Positions 45,999-54,420 of a DNA stretch of 64,000 nucleotides are shown one piece after another; position 1 is the first letter of the stretch, and each line of letters begins with the position of its first letter. This DNA comes from Triglochin maritima (lineage: Eukaryota; Streptophyta; Magnoliopsida; Alismatales; Juncaginaceae): NCBI GenBank assembly GCA_963682175.1, contig OY821782.1, positions 31,455,741-31,519,740 on the forward strand. The letters are read 5' to 3'. The position numbers were made by a program, and so were the translations under genes. The notes beneath the pieces are model-generated. The model ran no database searches, was not told where the DNA came from, and worked only from the letters and a program-made list of their open reading frames with translations.

Positions 45999-46964
45999 AT
46001 GAATAATTTAAATAACAAAGAACATCCTGAAGAAACTCTTGATGAAAATAATTTTGAAATCGAATTTTCTGAAAATGAAAAAGGATCTTCAAGCAGCTTT
46101 TTAATAAAGCAAGAAACTCTTTCCAAAATTAGTAAATCAAAACTTGATTTAAAGAAAGAAAAAGTCTTTAACATACCAATGCAGATCCCTGTGTTAAATA
46201 TTCTGAAAAGAAAAAATAATGTCTTTTACTATGTCACCACAAAGGAAATGCATGTAGACATTAAAGATACCAAAGGTTCTGTTTTCTTACACCTTATTAC
46301 TAAGGAAGAAGTTAGCAAAAACTTACAAAAAATTGACCCTAAGATAAGATCCACAATTAGTGTAGTACACTTAGGAGCCATAAAAATCCTTTTGAAATCT
46401 GAATTTCAAGAAGGAATTGATTCACCTATTAAGATGGCCTTAATAGACAACAGAATCAATGATCGAAGGGATTGTATTTTAGGAGCAGCTAGAGGAAATT
46501 TAGCTTACCCAAAATTCATGTTTTCAGTTTATCCTAAGTTCGGGTTTAGTATAAATACTAAGAATTTAGATCAAGTACCCTCGTTCGTTCACCAATTCGA
46601 AAGAGAAAACTTAATGAATTCTGGAGACAAAGTCTTTAGTATAACCTACCTTGTAGCTTATGCTTTGACCAATAGTCATCATAGTATTGACTATAAGAAA
46701 TCTGAGTATCTCGAGTTAGAAGATGTATTCTCAGAAATAGGATCAATAGAAGAAAAACAATTTTCTAATATTAGTCCATTAGATAATTCTTGGGCAATTG
46801 ATATTGCTAAGAATAAACCATTCTTAGGAGAAAAACCTAGAATGAGTATCAAGAGAAATAACCTAGAATTAGGAGAATCCTCTGATAGATCCGATAAAAA
46901 TCTTTTAAAAACGATTTCTACCAGAATCGACAACCTAGGCTTACAACTTGATAAGTTTTCTTAA
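45999..46964 (+). CDS. Caulimovirid movement protein (ORF I, 30K family), intact frame
   Basis: 321 aa from ATG to TAA without interruption, the only undamaged viral gene here. Length and position right after the primer site fit the caulimovirus ORF I protein, which forms tubules through plasmodesmata and belongs to the 30K superfamily. The central region carries MALIDNRINDRRDCILGAA and the following beta-rich stretch; the conserved 30K Asp is probably in the LIDNR segment. The N-terminus is acidic and the C-terminus has a short helical stretch (LLKTISTRIDNLGLQLDKF), as expected for contact with the virion-associated protein. Immediately after the stop the viral sequence flips strand. An open frame does not show that it is expressed. 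Confidence 0.82.
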   Translation: MNNLNNKEHPEETLDENNFEIEFSENEKGSSSSFLIKQETLSKISKSKLDLKKEKVFNIPMQIPVLNILKRKNNVFYYVTTKEMHVDIKDTKGSVFLHLITKEEVSKNLQKIDPKIRSTISVVHLGAIKILLKSEFQEGIDSPIKMALIDNRINDRRDCILGAARGNLAYPKFMFSVYPKFGFSINTKNLDQVPSFVHQFERENLMNSGDKVFSITYLVAYALTNSHHSIDYKKSEYLELEDVFSEIGSIEEKQFSNISPLDNSWAIDIAKNKPFLGEKPRMSIKRNNLELGESSDRSDKNLLKTISTRIDNLGLQLDKFS

Positions 46965-46979
46965 ACTAGATGACATCAT

Positions 46980-47549
46980 CTACGCATCCACATATCTACA
47001 AAAAAGGAAACCAATAACACCTACCTTTTTAGCAAAGGTGATTTTTCGAATGAATATCTCTTCATGGTTAAGTGTGAGAATAATCATTTTTGTTAGCTGT
47101 GTAAAAGGTCCATATAATTGTAAGAAGTTATTACCAATTATAAAGTCAATACCAGTTTCTTGTTGATAGACAGTTGGAATATGAAATATTTCTCCTGTAA
47201 TCAGTATATCAAGATTTTTACAAACCTTGGTTATTGCTATGGTGTTACCATTGGCAATTTTTACCTGTAAAGGTCTTTCAGTGTTAACCCAGTGTTCTTC
47301 TGGAATAACGTACTTACTTGCTATGCATAGGCTTGCACCTGTATCAACATAACAATGTAATTCAATCTGTTTATATATTGTAAATTTTAATTTACCTTTG
47401 ATATAAATAGAATTGGGATTAGTGATGTTTGACATCGCTAATTCTTCTTCAGTCTGATTCTGAGGAAGAAGTGAAGTCATCTGATTCTGTTGATGAATCG
47501 ATTTCTTCAATAAAGTATACATCCAGTGTATCTTCATAAGGGTCTTCAA
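46980..47549 (-). pseudogene. N-terminal pol with aspartic protease, truncated
   Basis: Frame overlapping the end of the coat protein, as is usual for caulimovirid pol. The protease has the catalytic motif YVDTGASLCIA and FIIGNNFL further on. The frame is cut at 46980 by the strand flip, so reverse transcriptase and RNase H are missing; a later pol piece sits at 45262-45536 on the other strand with a 28-bp overlap. Confidence 0.85.
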
Positions 47550-48893
47550 TAGGAATAAATCCTAATGAGTAAACCTGTTCGAGCATATTTGTTTTATACT
47601 CATGTTTTTTCCTATTAGGGCACTCGTTGGCATAGTGTCCTTCTTCATTGCAGACCCAACATCTACAATTCTTTTTGCCTTTTGGACAAAAAATTTGTTT
47701 GTTAGTATCATGTTTTTTCCTAACAAATTTGCCAGGTTTAAAAGGTTTTCTTTTCTTTTTAAACCTATATTTAGAAGCATATTTTAGCTTTTGTTTTCTA
47801 ATCTTCCTTTTGGTTGGTTTACAACCATACTCTAAAGATGGTTCTTGTATAGACTTGCAACAATTTTTGTTGAATTTTTTGAGTCTACGTTGTTTTCTAG
47901 CCAAGTCACAAACCTGTGAGTTTCTTCTTTGACTATTCGTTGTGCAAAGCCTAAACTAAACTCTGCGGTGGCTGAAGATTCTATTAAAAATCTATTGTAA
48001 GCTTTTTCTCCTACGATGGGGATTTTTAAGAGGTAATCAAGGATGTACTTCTTATAAAGATTTTGGTCTTTTAAGACATATAAGTTTTTCTCGTAATCAC
48101 AAAAGAAATCATCGTGAAAACATATGTCGCACAGGGTCATATTAGTAAGGCAGTGTACTGCCTTGTTCCTAATTTTTTCCTGTTCTCTTTCTTTATCTCC
48201 AGAGAGATCGATTCCTAAAAAGATGGTGTAAAGTGAATTTATAACATCTTCAAAGGTGTCTGTTGAACTTAATCTAGGTGTCCAATTGGTATTCTTAATG
48301 AAACTATTAATGATACCAGTAGTCTTATGTTCAACTAAGAGTAATACTGTCTTAGGATCATCATAAGCTTCTTTGTTAGTTTGAATGATCAAACTTATTT
48401 CCTGAGCTCATTTATCAATTAGCTCTTTTCTATTGGGTTTACAGTCAATGTCTAGGATATTGCTTCCAAAGATACTGGTTGTATTTTTACCTTCATTAAA
48501 GGGAAAGAAATTACCTTTTCTTTTCCTTGGGTTAGCTCCTTGACCAGAAGATTCTGGTTTTTCTTCGGGAAATTCTTGCCTATCCATTCTAAAGTTTTCT
48601 CTAGGTTGGTCAGAATAATCAGATTCATATTCTGTAAGATTCTCGTTCTGAGGAGTAACTGGTTCAGAGTTTCTTTCCTCAATAACGTTTATGGTCTCAA
48701 TAGAATTTTGGATTCCAAATAGTCGTAACAGGGTTGCATCTGATTCTATTTCTTTGTTGGCGATGTTGTCATCGTCAAGATCCATAAGTCTTATGGCTTG
48801 GTTAAGGATTTCATAATTGTCGTCATTAACCTGTAATTCATCATTCTCAAGGTTATCCCAAACGATTTTTTCTACCTTTTCCATGTGGTTCAT
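47449..48893 (-). pseudogene. Caulimovirid coat protein, broken
   Basis: Acidic N-terminal region (48893-48408) with EYESDYSD, an in-frame TGA at 48410-48408, then the core region continuing in the same frame to about 47832, a frame change near 47900, a very basic stretch and a CCHC knuckle (CWVCNEEGHYANEC) near 47660. This order is that of caulimovirus coat proteins. One nonsense codon and one shift separate the parts; I do not reconstruct it. The start overlaps the end of the virion-associated frame. Confidence 0.85.
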
Positions 48894-49240
48894 GCTTTCT
48901 TTTTATCTGCATCGAACGGCCATGTCAGGCTTCCGGGGTTTTTTCCTGTTCCTAGGTCTTCGTTTCCAACGCTAAAGTTTGGGTAACTGTATTTCCAGGG
49001 TTCGGATTTGGATAATGGTTCTACAGGGACAATTTCTTTTCCTTGTAGTGCTATTAAGATTTCTTCATTGCAATGACAATCTTGAATTGTTGATTTTAAT
49101 TCAGTGATTACCTTTGCGGCTGCCGCTTCTATGTTACTTGTAACATTTTGAGCTTGCTGTGTTTTAAGCAACCTAAGAATTTCTTCTAATTGTGGCTTAA
49201 TAATTTTATTGAAATCTTCCTGTAATTCCTTAAGGCTCAT
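48890..49240 (-). CDS. Virion-associated protein (ORF III-like)
   Basis: 116 aa, open from ATG to stop. The N-terminal half is a predicted coiled coil (LQEDFNKIIKPQLEEILRLL), followed by a CHCNEEILIAL segment and a C-terminal PNFSVGNEDLGTG...LTWPF block, matching in length and order the caulimovirus virion-associated protein that tetramerises and binds capsid and movement protein. The start overlaps the stop of the upstream frame (ATGA) and the end overlaps the coat start, the compact arrangement of the viral genome. Confidence 0.82.
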   Translation of the reverse strand: MSLKELQEDFNKIIKPQLEEILRLLKTQQAQNVTSNIEAAAAKVITELKSTIQDCHCNEEILIALQGKEIVPVEPLSKSEPWKYSYPNFSVGNEDLGTGKNPGSLTWPFDADKKKA

Positions 49241-49589
49241 CCTAAGATTTTCCTAAGGTATTCCTCGATTTGGTTTAGCTTAGAAGTGAAGTCGGGGACT
49301 TCAGTCCTAGTTATAGGAGTTTCGTTCCTATCTTGATCAAGGTGGTTTATCCTAGCCTCTAGTCTTTCTAGTTTGGCACTTTGATTTACTAGGAGTTTTT
49401 GTATGTCTCCAAGTGTTGTAACTGCCCGTTTATCCCCCCTTCTAAAAAGTTGGAGAACTGTCCGTAGATACTATGATCTTTGGAGAGTTGTATACTAGGA
49501 TCTTTACTTAAACCAAAATATGATAAAAGTTTATAGATTCCTAACAAACATCGTCCCGTTATTTGATTCAAATTGTTACATGAATTCAT
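49237..49589 (-). pseudogene. Transmission-factor (ORF II-like), minus-strand copy
   Basis: N-terminal motifs as at 45712-45925, then a shift at the C-run 49434-49439 (six versus seven in the other copy), then a coiled-coil-like C-terminus (LVNQSAKLERLEARINHLDQ) ending at the TGA that overlaps the next ATG. Caulimovirus ORF II proteins link virions to aphid mouthparts; homology is by motif and order only. Confidence 0.75.
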
Positions 49590-49629
49590 AATGACTCGTA
49601 GAAATCATTTGTAAAAATCTTTTAAATTT

Positions 49630-49860
49630 CCAATGGTAACACCATAGCAATAACCAAGGTTTGTAAAAATCTTGATGATTGTGAATAACTTTTGATTTAT
49701 GTAAATCATTATCTTTTAGAACTCAACGGTTAAGGACCAAGCGCATCTTTCTCAACACTTCCAAAAGACGAATACAATAATCAAGGAAAAAAAATGTTTG
49801 CACATCCAATTCATAATAATTGACATATAAAAGTAAAACTTGTAGAACACATTCCTTTCA
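49630..49860 (-). repeat. Viral scrap and LTR J start at the right junction
   Basis: 49630-49675 is an inverted copy of about 46 bp of the protease gene (47207-47253). 49676-49860 is the minus-strand start of LTR J, equivalent to 34743-34930 and ending with TGAAAGGAAT at 49860. Confidence 0.78.
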
Positions 49861-50201
49861 TCTTATGCATAACAAACACTACCTATACTTGTGCTTAATG
49901 AATGCATTCATCACCACTTATTTCATGTGTACACATACTCCACCCCTTAGGGGTTTTCCATTCCTGATTTCTAGCTTCTTCTATTAGTCACTTAGTTTCA
50001 TTTCTTCTCACACTTTCATCTTGTTTGTTGCTTACTCGTGTAGTGTAGTTTTTCTAGTTAGTTTAAACAATCTTTTCTCCACCTTGTTTCCCACTCGCCT
50101 TCGAACTAACCAAAGTCGACACACCTCCCTGTGGATCGACCCATATTTGTCACCTCTTCAACGCGATCGTGCATTTGCAGTTATCATAACTGAATCAATC
50201 A
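49861..50201 (+). repeat. 3' LTR of composite I, terminal part
   Basis: Resumes with the CACTCCACCCCTTAGGGG block and ends TGAATCAATCA at 50201, directly followed by CCTTA and the MULE frame. Confidence 0.8.
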
Positions 50202-51241
50202 CCTTAAGACAGACAGACAATTTGAAGAAAATTCCATCTATAGAGTAAACCTCATATGTTCTCACACTGCATGAGTTTGTTCTCTCAATTTCCCTAAGCA
50301 AAGAGGTCGGGTATCATCTCATATTGTTCTTTCTACCCTCTAAATAACATAGTGTTTGAAATTTCTCTCCCGCTCCACACCTCTGGTAGGCTTAAGCGAA
50401 ATCTTCTCTTCAAGTGATCACTTATATTCTTAATTACAGCTTATCATCTAAACTTAGCCACTCTATGCATTGTTATACAATCCAATGCTTTGTTGCCATC
50501 TTAGAAGCACAATTATTGACTGATGAACATGTATGTGGAAGCCGAGTGTCTTGATTTAGAACACATGCCCCTCATTTAACCTGGAAGAATGTATTCTCTA
50601 ATTACATTTGGGGCCTCTACACTTAGATGTGACTCTATCTGGTTTAATATTCAAGTAAATTATCTCATACTCAGTTAAAATGCAATGAGTTACGAAGGCC
50701 ATTCTAAAACTCTTAACATTGGCAAACTTCTTCTTAACAATCTCTGGGTTAGACAGATTAATCTCCATAGGTTGAGGACCATCATCCACATGTTGAAAAA
50801 CATCATCATAATCTTTCAAGTCATCAAAATCTACCCTATCACTCCCATCAAACTCTTCAAAATCATATTTTGATAACACAAAGTCTGTGTTAGTTTCATT
50901 TCACTTGAGACATCATCCTCCATCATATTTCCCAAGTCTATGACTCTAAGTGGGACATGACACACTAATATGGGATTACTTTTATGTAGACTACCACTGG
51001 ATTGTGGGTCACATGTAGGGGGTTCACATTCCTAAGGTTGATGTGGGGATTCTACACTTTCAACAACACTAGGAACTGGTCCACTCTCATTTGCAACTGA
51101 ACTAGACGCTGTAAAATTTTGTTGTGCCTCAACCTCAACTTCTGTCCCATTCTCCCTACTTGGTATCATGTAATACATCTCCAACGCCTCACTACTACTC
51201 CACTGCTTCACATTGCAAATCCAAGACCTCAACATCTCCAT
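50202..51241 (-). pseudogene. MULE transposase, N-terminal and central part
   Basis: The minus strand begins with a serine/glutamate-rich N-terminal frame (51241-51032). A MuDR-type N-terminal module follows (50879-50598: FANVKSFRMAF..., RVTSKCRGPKC), then in broken frames WRIHSS, FQIKT..HIH, and near 50202 the FFKLSVCLK motif that normally runs into the ACKEGF catalytic region. That continuation is at 26184-25958, beyond composite I. Many stops and shifts: a dead transposase gene, the oldest layer of the nest. Confidence 0.78.
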
Positions 51242-53450
51242 TCACAATTCTCCAACAACTAACATTGAAGCAACATCTTAAAAATCAACAGGCCTTTCCC
51301 GTCCTTTTTGTTGGCTTTTTGACCTTAATCTATATTAATTTTGATGATTAATTAAACTAATCTTAATCAATCAACCTAATCAATCAAAGTAAGCAAACAT
51401 GATTACATGCATTGCATATATATTTGTATACTTGCAATCATCTTAATAGGTTGATCAAGACAATCAAGGAAATGAGCATTGTGACAAGACATCAAGACTC
51501 AAGACTTGTAATTAAAGCTTTTGGATCAAGACATGTAACTTTATATTTATTGAGTCCATAAGGTTTTATGTAAACTTGAGCACTAGGATTCTGTCCCGTC
51601 ATTCCTTGGTAAACTGGACCTATTTCGGTTAACCGAATCATACCCAGTTCGGTCCACCGAACACCTGTCGGATAGCCAAATTCTTCCCACCAGTAAAACT
51701 TAGGTGTTCTCTGGAATTGCCCCTACGGAAGACCGAACTACCTTCGGTCGACTGAATAGCCCTGGACCGGTTTTGGACTTTGCTCCAACGGTCGCATTCA
51801 AATCGAGTCCCTAGAGCCCAATTAACTTGACTCACTTCGGACGACCGCACAGACTTCGGTCTACTGAATCCTTATTGACTTTAGGAGCCCAACGACTATT
51901 TTACACGTGGCACTTGACCGTTAACGATAAACCAACTTCCCACTCAATGTCAGCGCAATACCCGCGCTACTTCGGTCTACCGAAGTATACACGGTCAACT
52001 AAACTTGACATAATCATAGCCCAATCAATTCTACTGTCCACCTTGGAACGGTGAACCAAATTTAATTAGGGTTAAATAGATAAAAAACTACTAGAGGTTG
52101 GTGAACGGTGATCAGATACATTATCGGTCAACCGAGTTCTTAATTCAGACCAATTCTTCGGACTACCGTTTGGATAATGGTCGACCGAATATGCCACAAT
52201 TTCTGTCCGAGCTTAAGTCACATCTTGCATTCTCATTGGTCCATTCCCCCCACCAACTCCCAAACGGCTAGATGAGCTTGAAGGCTTATAAATAGGACCT
52301 CATTTGGTTGTTTTGGACATCTTGAACACTTCCTATCTATCCAATACTCAAAGACAAATCCTCTCCATCTTCAAGCTCTATCCACAACACTCAAGCCTAA
52401 ACTTCACCACTTGCATATCCAATTGCATATCAATATCCAAGTGTGCTCAAGTGTAGAGTGTTAGTTAGATTGTGATTCCAATTCCTTATTCAAGAATCAC
52501 CAAGTTGTAAAGCTTTGAGGAATCTCCCTCTCGGGTTGTGAGAGGAGACACGAGCGAGGCGAGGTTGTTCGCGAGACTCGGTGTTGTAAACGACGTCGGT
52601 CTCGGCCCGGAATGGAGATCGGTTAGTGGCACCGTAAGCGAGGCTCGGGGGATCGAGCGAGGCTTGCGAGGAGGACTAGGACCCGGGTGTGGGTACCGAA
52701 CCTCTCTAAACTCCGGTGTCGACGAATTTGTGGTTTGCAATTGTCTCTTCCTTAATCCTTCAATTATTATTTTTAATTCCGCATTTATCCATCGATTAGA
52801 GGGCCATTAATCCTAACACTTTTCTCTGACCCCATCTACCACCATAATGCAACCTCACATTAAAGTTGCCCCCAAATCACAACCATTGTATCCCAAAAAC
52901 ACACATGCAAAGACAACCAATGCCAAAAAAATGCAAACAAAACCACATCCGGAGAACAAAAAAACAAGCAAAAGAAAAGAAGCGAAAGAGGGGGAAATAA
53001 TCACTATCTTTGTTTCCCAACCAAGTCGCTTCTAGTACCCACCATCGGCTATGACAATTGCCTCCCTCATCCACTACTTTGTCGCTCTCTGCTTGCTTAG
53101 TTGTTTTCTATTACCTTCTCTCTTCGTATGTTCCTTCATCAACGCCCAATGTAGCAATTCTCGTTAGGGATGGAGTGCAATTGGGAATCAGATTAGGGTT
53201 TCAAAGGTTTTGGGGATAGGAAAGGAATGGGTGATGAGATTAAGGTTTCGTCAAGTTTGGGGGTGGAAGTGGAATTGGGGATGATATTTAGGGTTTTGAA
53301 CTTTTGGGGATTTCGATCGAGTCAAAATTTTAAAATTTGGTTGAAGTCAGGTGGTTTCAAATTGGGTCGACTGAGGTGCTTTAAGGTAGGATTTGGTCAA
53401 GTCGGGTTCTAACTACTATTACGGTTTTGTAAACCCAACTTAATAACCTT
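51242..53450 (-). other. Presumed 5' flank of the MULE, with solo LTR K
   Basis: Outside solo LTR K (51309-52818) the sequence at 51242-51308 and 52824-53450 is not matched by motif. Minus-strand features such as AAACCCTAATC near 53200 could be a 5' untranslated region. I could not define the terminal inverted repeat of the MULE. Confidence 0.4.
51309..52818 (+). mobile_element. Solo LTR K
   Basis: 1510 bp, TGTTGGC to CCTAACA, flanked by perfect CTTTT duplications (51304-51308 and 52819-52823). TATA-like CTTATAAATAGG near 52287; GC-rich region 52540-52720; several TTCGGT(C/T)NACCGAA motifs at 51620-52190. Family not assigned; the ends suit a Copia- or gypsy-type LTR. Confidence 0.9.
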
Positions 53451-53684
53451 GTTGCCCCTAATTACATTGTTCGTACTGATGAGGCGCAACAATGAGTAAC
53501 GTCAGGTTACGGAATGCCCACAACGTTCTCAAATTGTGGGATCGACAAACGGTACAGGTGGATAGAAGCATTTAAGTTGCTAATGTGGGTGCATCAAAAA
53601 GAATAGTGGAAAGGCTAGTTTTGATAACCATTATACCAATTCAGAGATGCACCAATGCCCAATGGTTAGAAGAAACGATCAATA
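53451..53684. other. Unassigned spacer
   Basis: About 230 bp without a recognised gene or repeat. Confidence 0.5.
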
Positions 53685-54290
53685 AAAAAGGAACTTTTTC
53701 GAAATAATATTGTTTAAAAAATATCCAAAATAAACATCACTTAAACTATTTACCACACTAGACCCGCTGCCACGACGTGGTGACAACGGGTCTTGTTTTT
53801 AGTGTGTACAAAATTCGACGTCTCAGACGTTGAGACGTCGAGTTTCATCATAGAGAAGAGCAATACAAACGTCGTGCTGCTAAGCAAAGACGTGGAGTGC
53901 TGCACCCTCGATGGTAAGAGTCCAGTAGCAGAAAACATCAGTAGCTTACGTTCTGACCCGACAAATTTTGTCTCCACAGGACATGCATTTCTATTACTAT
54001 TAAATTCATAAATGAATGAATGGTGGGGTTACCATTATCTTTTTTTGTCTCAGCACTGGGGTTGCATGTGTCTCGCTGTTTCTGGGAAGTGCCCCTATAC
54101 AGAACTTGACATTGTCAACGCCGAGTTTTACAAAAAAAAACTACAGAACTTACCGTCTGAGACGTCGAGTTATGTACAAACTAAAAACAAGACCCACTGC
54201 CTATAGTGTGGTAAATAGTTCGAGGAATAGTTTATTTTGGAATTTTGTTTTTAAAATAATTTTATTTTGAAAAAAATTCCTAAAAAAATT
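53685..54290. mobile_element. Small inverted-repeat DNA element next to the Kish gene
   Basis: Left arm about 53685-53830 and right arm about 54150-54290 are inverted copies (shared blocks: TCCAAAATAAAC, AACTATTTACCACACTA, GGGTCTTGTTTTTAGT, CGACGTCTCAGACG). The left arm also contains the internal palindrome CGACGTCTCA...TGAGACGTCG (53817-53841). About 600 bp with no transposase. The long arms suggest a Mutator-like or foldback non-autonomous element; target duplications in the A-rich flanks are uncertain. Confidence 0.75.
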
Positions 54291-54299
54291 CTGTTTTCA

Positions 54300-54420
54300 T
54301 AAAACCATCTCAGGTCTCTTCACTCCTCTCCGCTTTCTCCGCTTTCTCCTCTCTCTCGCCCCAAAAAAGAAACCCTGATCCCCTCCAAACAACCCAAACC
54401 CTAGGGTTCGATCCCAAGTC
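54300..54420 (+). promoter_or_regulatory. 5' untranslated/promoter-proximal region of the Kish gene
   Basis: CT-rich run (CTCCGCTTTCTCC) and the telo-box-like AAACCCTAGGGTT about 18 nt before the ATG, typical of broadly expressed plant genes. The inverted-repeat element ends only about 130 bp before the ATG, so most of the promoter must lie inside or beyond it. Confidence 0.6.

Larger units (their letters stand above)
43549..49675. mobile_element. Rearranged endogenous caulimovirid (plant pararetrovirus)
   Basis: Plus-strand part: end of the transactivator frame, pregenomic promoter, leader, a pol scrap, a transmission-factor fragment, tRNA-Met primer site and movement protein (44045-46964). 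Minus-strand part: transmission factor, virion-associated protein, coat protein and protease (49589-46980). The two parts meet head to head at about 46970. Reverse transcriptase/RNase H and most of the transactivator are absent. Short duplicated scraps of the protease gene mark both outer edges (43549-43597 and 49630-49675). The gene set with a transmission-factor-like and a virion-associated frame resembles genus Caulimovirus; exact genus not determined. It cannot encode a complete virus. Confidence 0.85.
26185..50201 (+). mobile_element. Composite Athila-like element I with three LTRs, inserted in a MULE gene
   Basis: Order: LTR (26185-27769), primer site, leader, decayed gag-pro, 3' module, PPT, truncated LTR (33455-34372), pol, 3' module, PPT, LTR (40990-41216 plus 49861-50201). 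The outer flanks CCTTG (26180-26184) and CCTTA (50202-50206) and the split MULE frame show one insertion site. LTR-internal-LTR-internal-LTR suggests unequal recombination between two copies followed by deletions. Later insertions expanded it to 24 kb. Confidence 0.8.

Noticed and set aside
52486..52810. Opposing arginine- and glycine-rich ORFs in the GC-rich part of solo LTR K
   Set aside because: Both frames are open because the region is GC-rich; it lies within an LTR and shows no domain.
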